Shown here piece by piece: positions 26,211 through 27,268 of a stretch of 27,268 nucleotides of DNA; position 1 is the stretch's first letter; every line of letters begins with the position of its first letter. The stretch is from Chara braunii (taxonomy: Eukaryota > Streptophyta > Charophyceae > Charales > Characeae), in assembly GCA_003427395.1 (NCBI GenBank), contig BFEA01000548.1, forward strand, positions 802,259-829,526, written 5' to 3'. The translations under genes were made by a program, and so were the position numbers. The notes beneath the pieces were generated by a model that worked only from the letters and a program-made list of their open reading frames with translations, did no database searches and was not told the origin of the DNA.

Positions 26211-27268
26211 GATGCAGGAGCATCAAACTACCATCCTTCAGGACATTCAACAAAGCCTAGTCGTGTTGGCAGGCCGTGCTCCGGCAGCACCATCACCAGC
26301 AGGGCCTGGTGCCTGGCCCGTGCCATATCCTCCTTTTTCTGTCCCACCGGTGACAGGGGTATCCCCATATGTAGCCCCTTCAACGGTTGCAATAGTTTCC
26401 CTGGGCATGCCGCTATCAGGAGGGGTAACAGCAGGGAGTAGTCTACAGGTTCTTGTACAGACAGTGTTTACTCCAAGTCCGTCTCAGGTTGCAGTCACCA
26501 CGCAGCCTGCTGTCTCACAGCCAGTGCAGCCTCAGGGCACACAGCCCCAACAGCTAGCACAGCAACCTGTTTCACCAGGTCCACAGCTTGGATTGATGCA
26601 GGGACCGGGACAAACACAGTGGGTTCCAAAGATGGCCATCGCCTCTCCTAAACCTTTTACAGGAGACAAGAGAGGCGAGGACCTCGACACATGGTTGAGG
26701 GCGGTCTACGTCAGGTGCAAACTCATCTTGCCTCACGAAGAAGTGCTTGTGGCTGCCTCCTACCTCGAGGGTAGTGCAGTGAGATGGTTGAGCGGTCTAG
26801 TTCAACTTCAGGGATATGGTCATGACTTCCGCGCTTGGGCAGCCTCCCAGAAATTGGAGGACTTCCTGAAGATGGTGGAAGAAAGGTGGCATGATCCTCA
26901 GGAGGCTCAAAGGGCCACTGACGTGATCCTGACACTGCACACGTGGCAGTTTAAGTCAGTAAGGGAGGCCACCGACGCTGTAGAGCGTTTGATCTGTGGC
27001 CCTGGGGTATGCTATGATCCTCAGGTCCTGTTGACTTCGTACCTGAGATGTTTTTCACAGCCTCTCAGGAACCAGTTGGCAAAAGAGGCCAACATCAATA
27101 TGCACAACTTCCCTTCGTTTAGCAAGGTGGCCCTAGACGTGGAAGCAAAGATAGGGCATGGACAGGCACCCATTACGGAAGGGAGAAAGAAGACACTGCC
27201 TCCCAACTGGAAGGCGAAAGGTCGCATCATGTTTGTCGACAACGATGGATCAACCATCGAGTTGGACG
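26188..27268 (+). pseudogene. Gag capsid part (element 3), open to window edge
   Basis: From 26188 the +1 frame is open for about 360 codons with no stop to the edge, with an ATG at 26212. It begins LLGVIEMQEHQTTILQDIQQ, crosses a Pro/Gln/Val-rich linker (about 26270-26620), then enters a retrotransposon gag capsid: MAIASPKPFTGDKRGEDLDT, WLRAVYVRCKLILPHEEVLV, AASYLEGSAVRWLSGL, FLKMVEERWHDPQEAQRATD and SYLRCFSQPLRNQLAKEANI. This matches the Retrotrans_gag pattern (F.G....W...V..., A...L.G.A..W, F...F...F.DP). The protein continues beyond the window. Confidence 0.85.

Larger units (their letters stand above)
24417..27268 (+). mobile_element. 5' part of a third Ty3/gypsy-type element (element 3), running off the window
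   Basis: A tRNA-iMet-type primer-binding site, a 1.24 kb leader and a gag gene follow each other on the plus strand. The element continues past 27268, so protease and pol are not seen. Its gag belongs to a different family from element 1, with no detectable resemblance apart from general gag character. Confidence 0.8.

Overview
The window looks like repeat-dominated nuclear DNA from a green plant lineage, most likely a charophyte alga such as Chara braunii. That attribution is inference. It rests on plant-type chromodomain Ty3/gypsy elements, a gag N-terminus of a style I associate with Chara elements, a fragment resembling plant mitochondrial nad3, and scattered N bases typical of a draft assembly. 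I see no bacterial, phage or CRISPR features, and no confident tRNA or rRNA gene.

Layout. (1) Positions 1-1127 have no recognisable gene. (2) About 1128-8710 is a nearly complete but broken Ty3/gypsy chromovirus on the minus strand: primer-binding site, leader, gag, protease, RT, RNase H, integrase, chromodomain, polypurine tract and LTRs. It carries several 1-base frameshifts and stop codons. (3) From 8711 to about 12440 lies a 5'-truncated, decayed relative on the plus strand. It begins in the middle of RT exactly where the first element's 5' LTR ends, so the two form a long inverted repeat. This second copy is split by about 0.7 kb of AT-rich DNA containing a mitochondrial nad3-like fragment. 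(4) From 12870 to 19510 almost all coding signal is on the minus strand and I recognise none of it. There is an intact 201-codon ORF, a tandem pair of small paralogues (one intact, one broken), a 2.5 kb block of decayed coding sequence, and two further ORFs that may be exons of one gene. This is the best candidate for something undescribed. (5) About 20095-20515 is a remnant of the first element's LTR in opposite orientation, abutted by (6) a 5'-truncated, broken LINE (20516-22514) retaining the RT C-terminal region and a zf-RVT-like segment. (7) 22700-24410 is unassigned and includes a CAGGC-rich stretch with N calls. (8) From about 24417 to the window end is the start of another plus-strand Ty3/gypsy element: primer-binding site, 1.2 kb leader, and a gag split by a frameshift whose second frame is open to the edge.

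No gene here has a confidently known cellular function. The recognisable genes are parts of retrotransposons, most of them dead by mutation. Identities come from motif recognition by eye; divergence, boundaries and the nature of the 12.9-19.5 kb block need database comparison.
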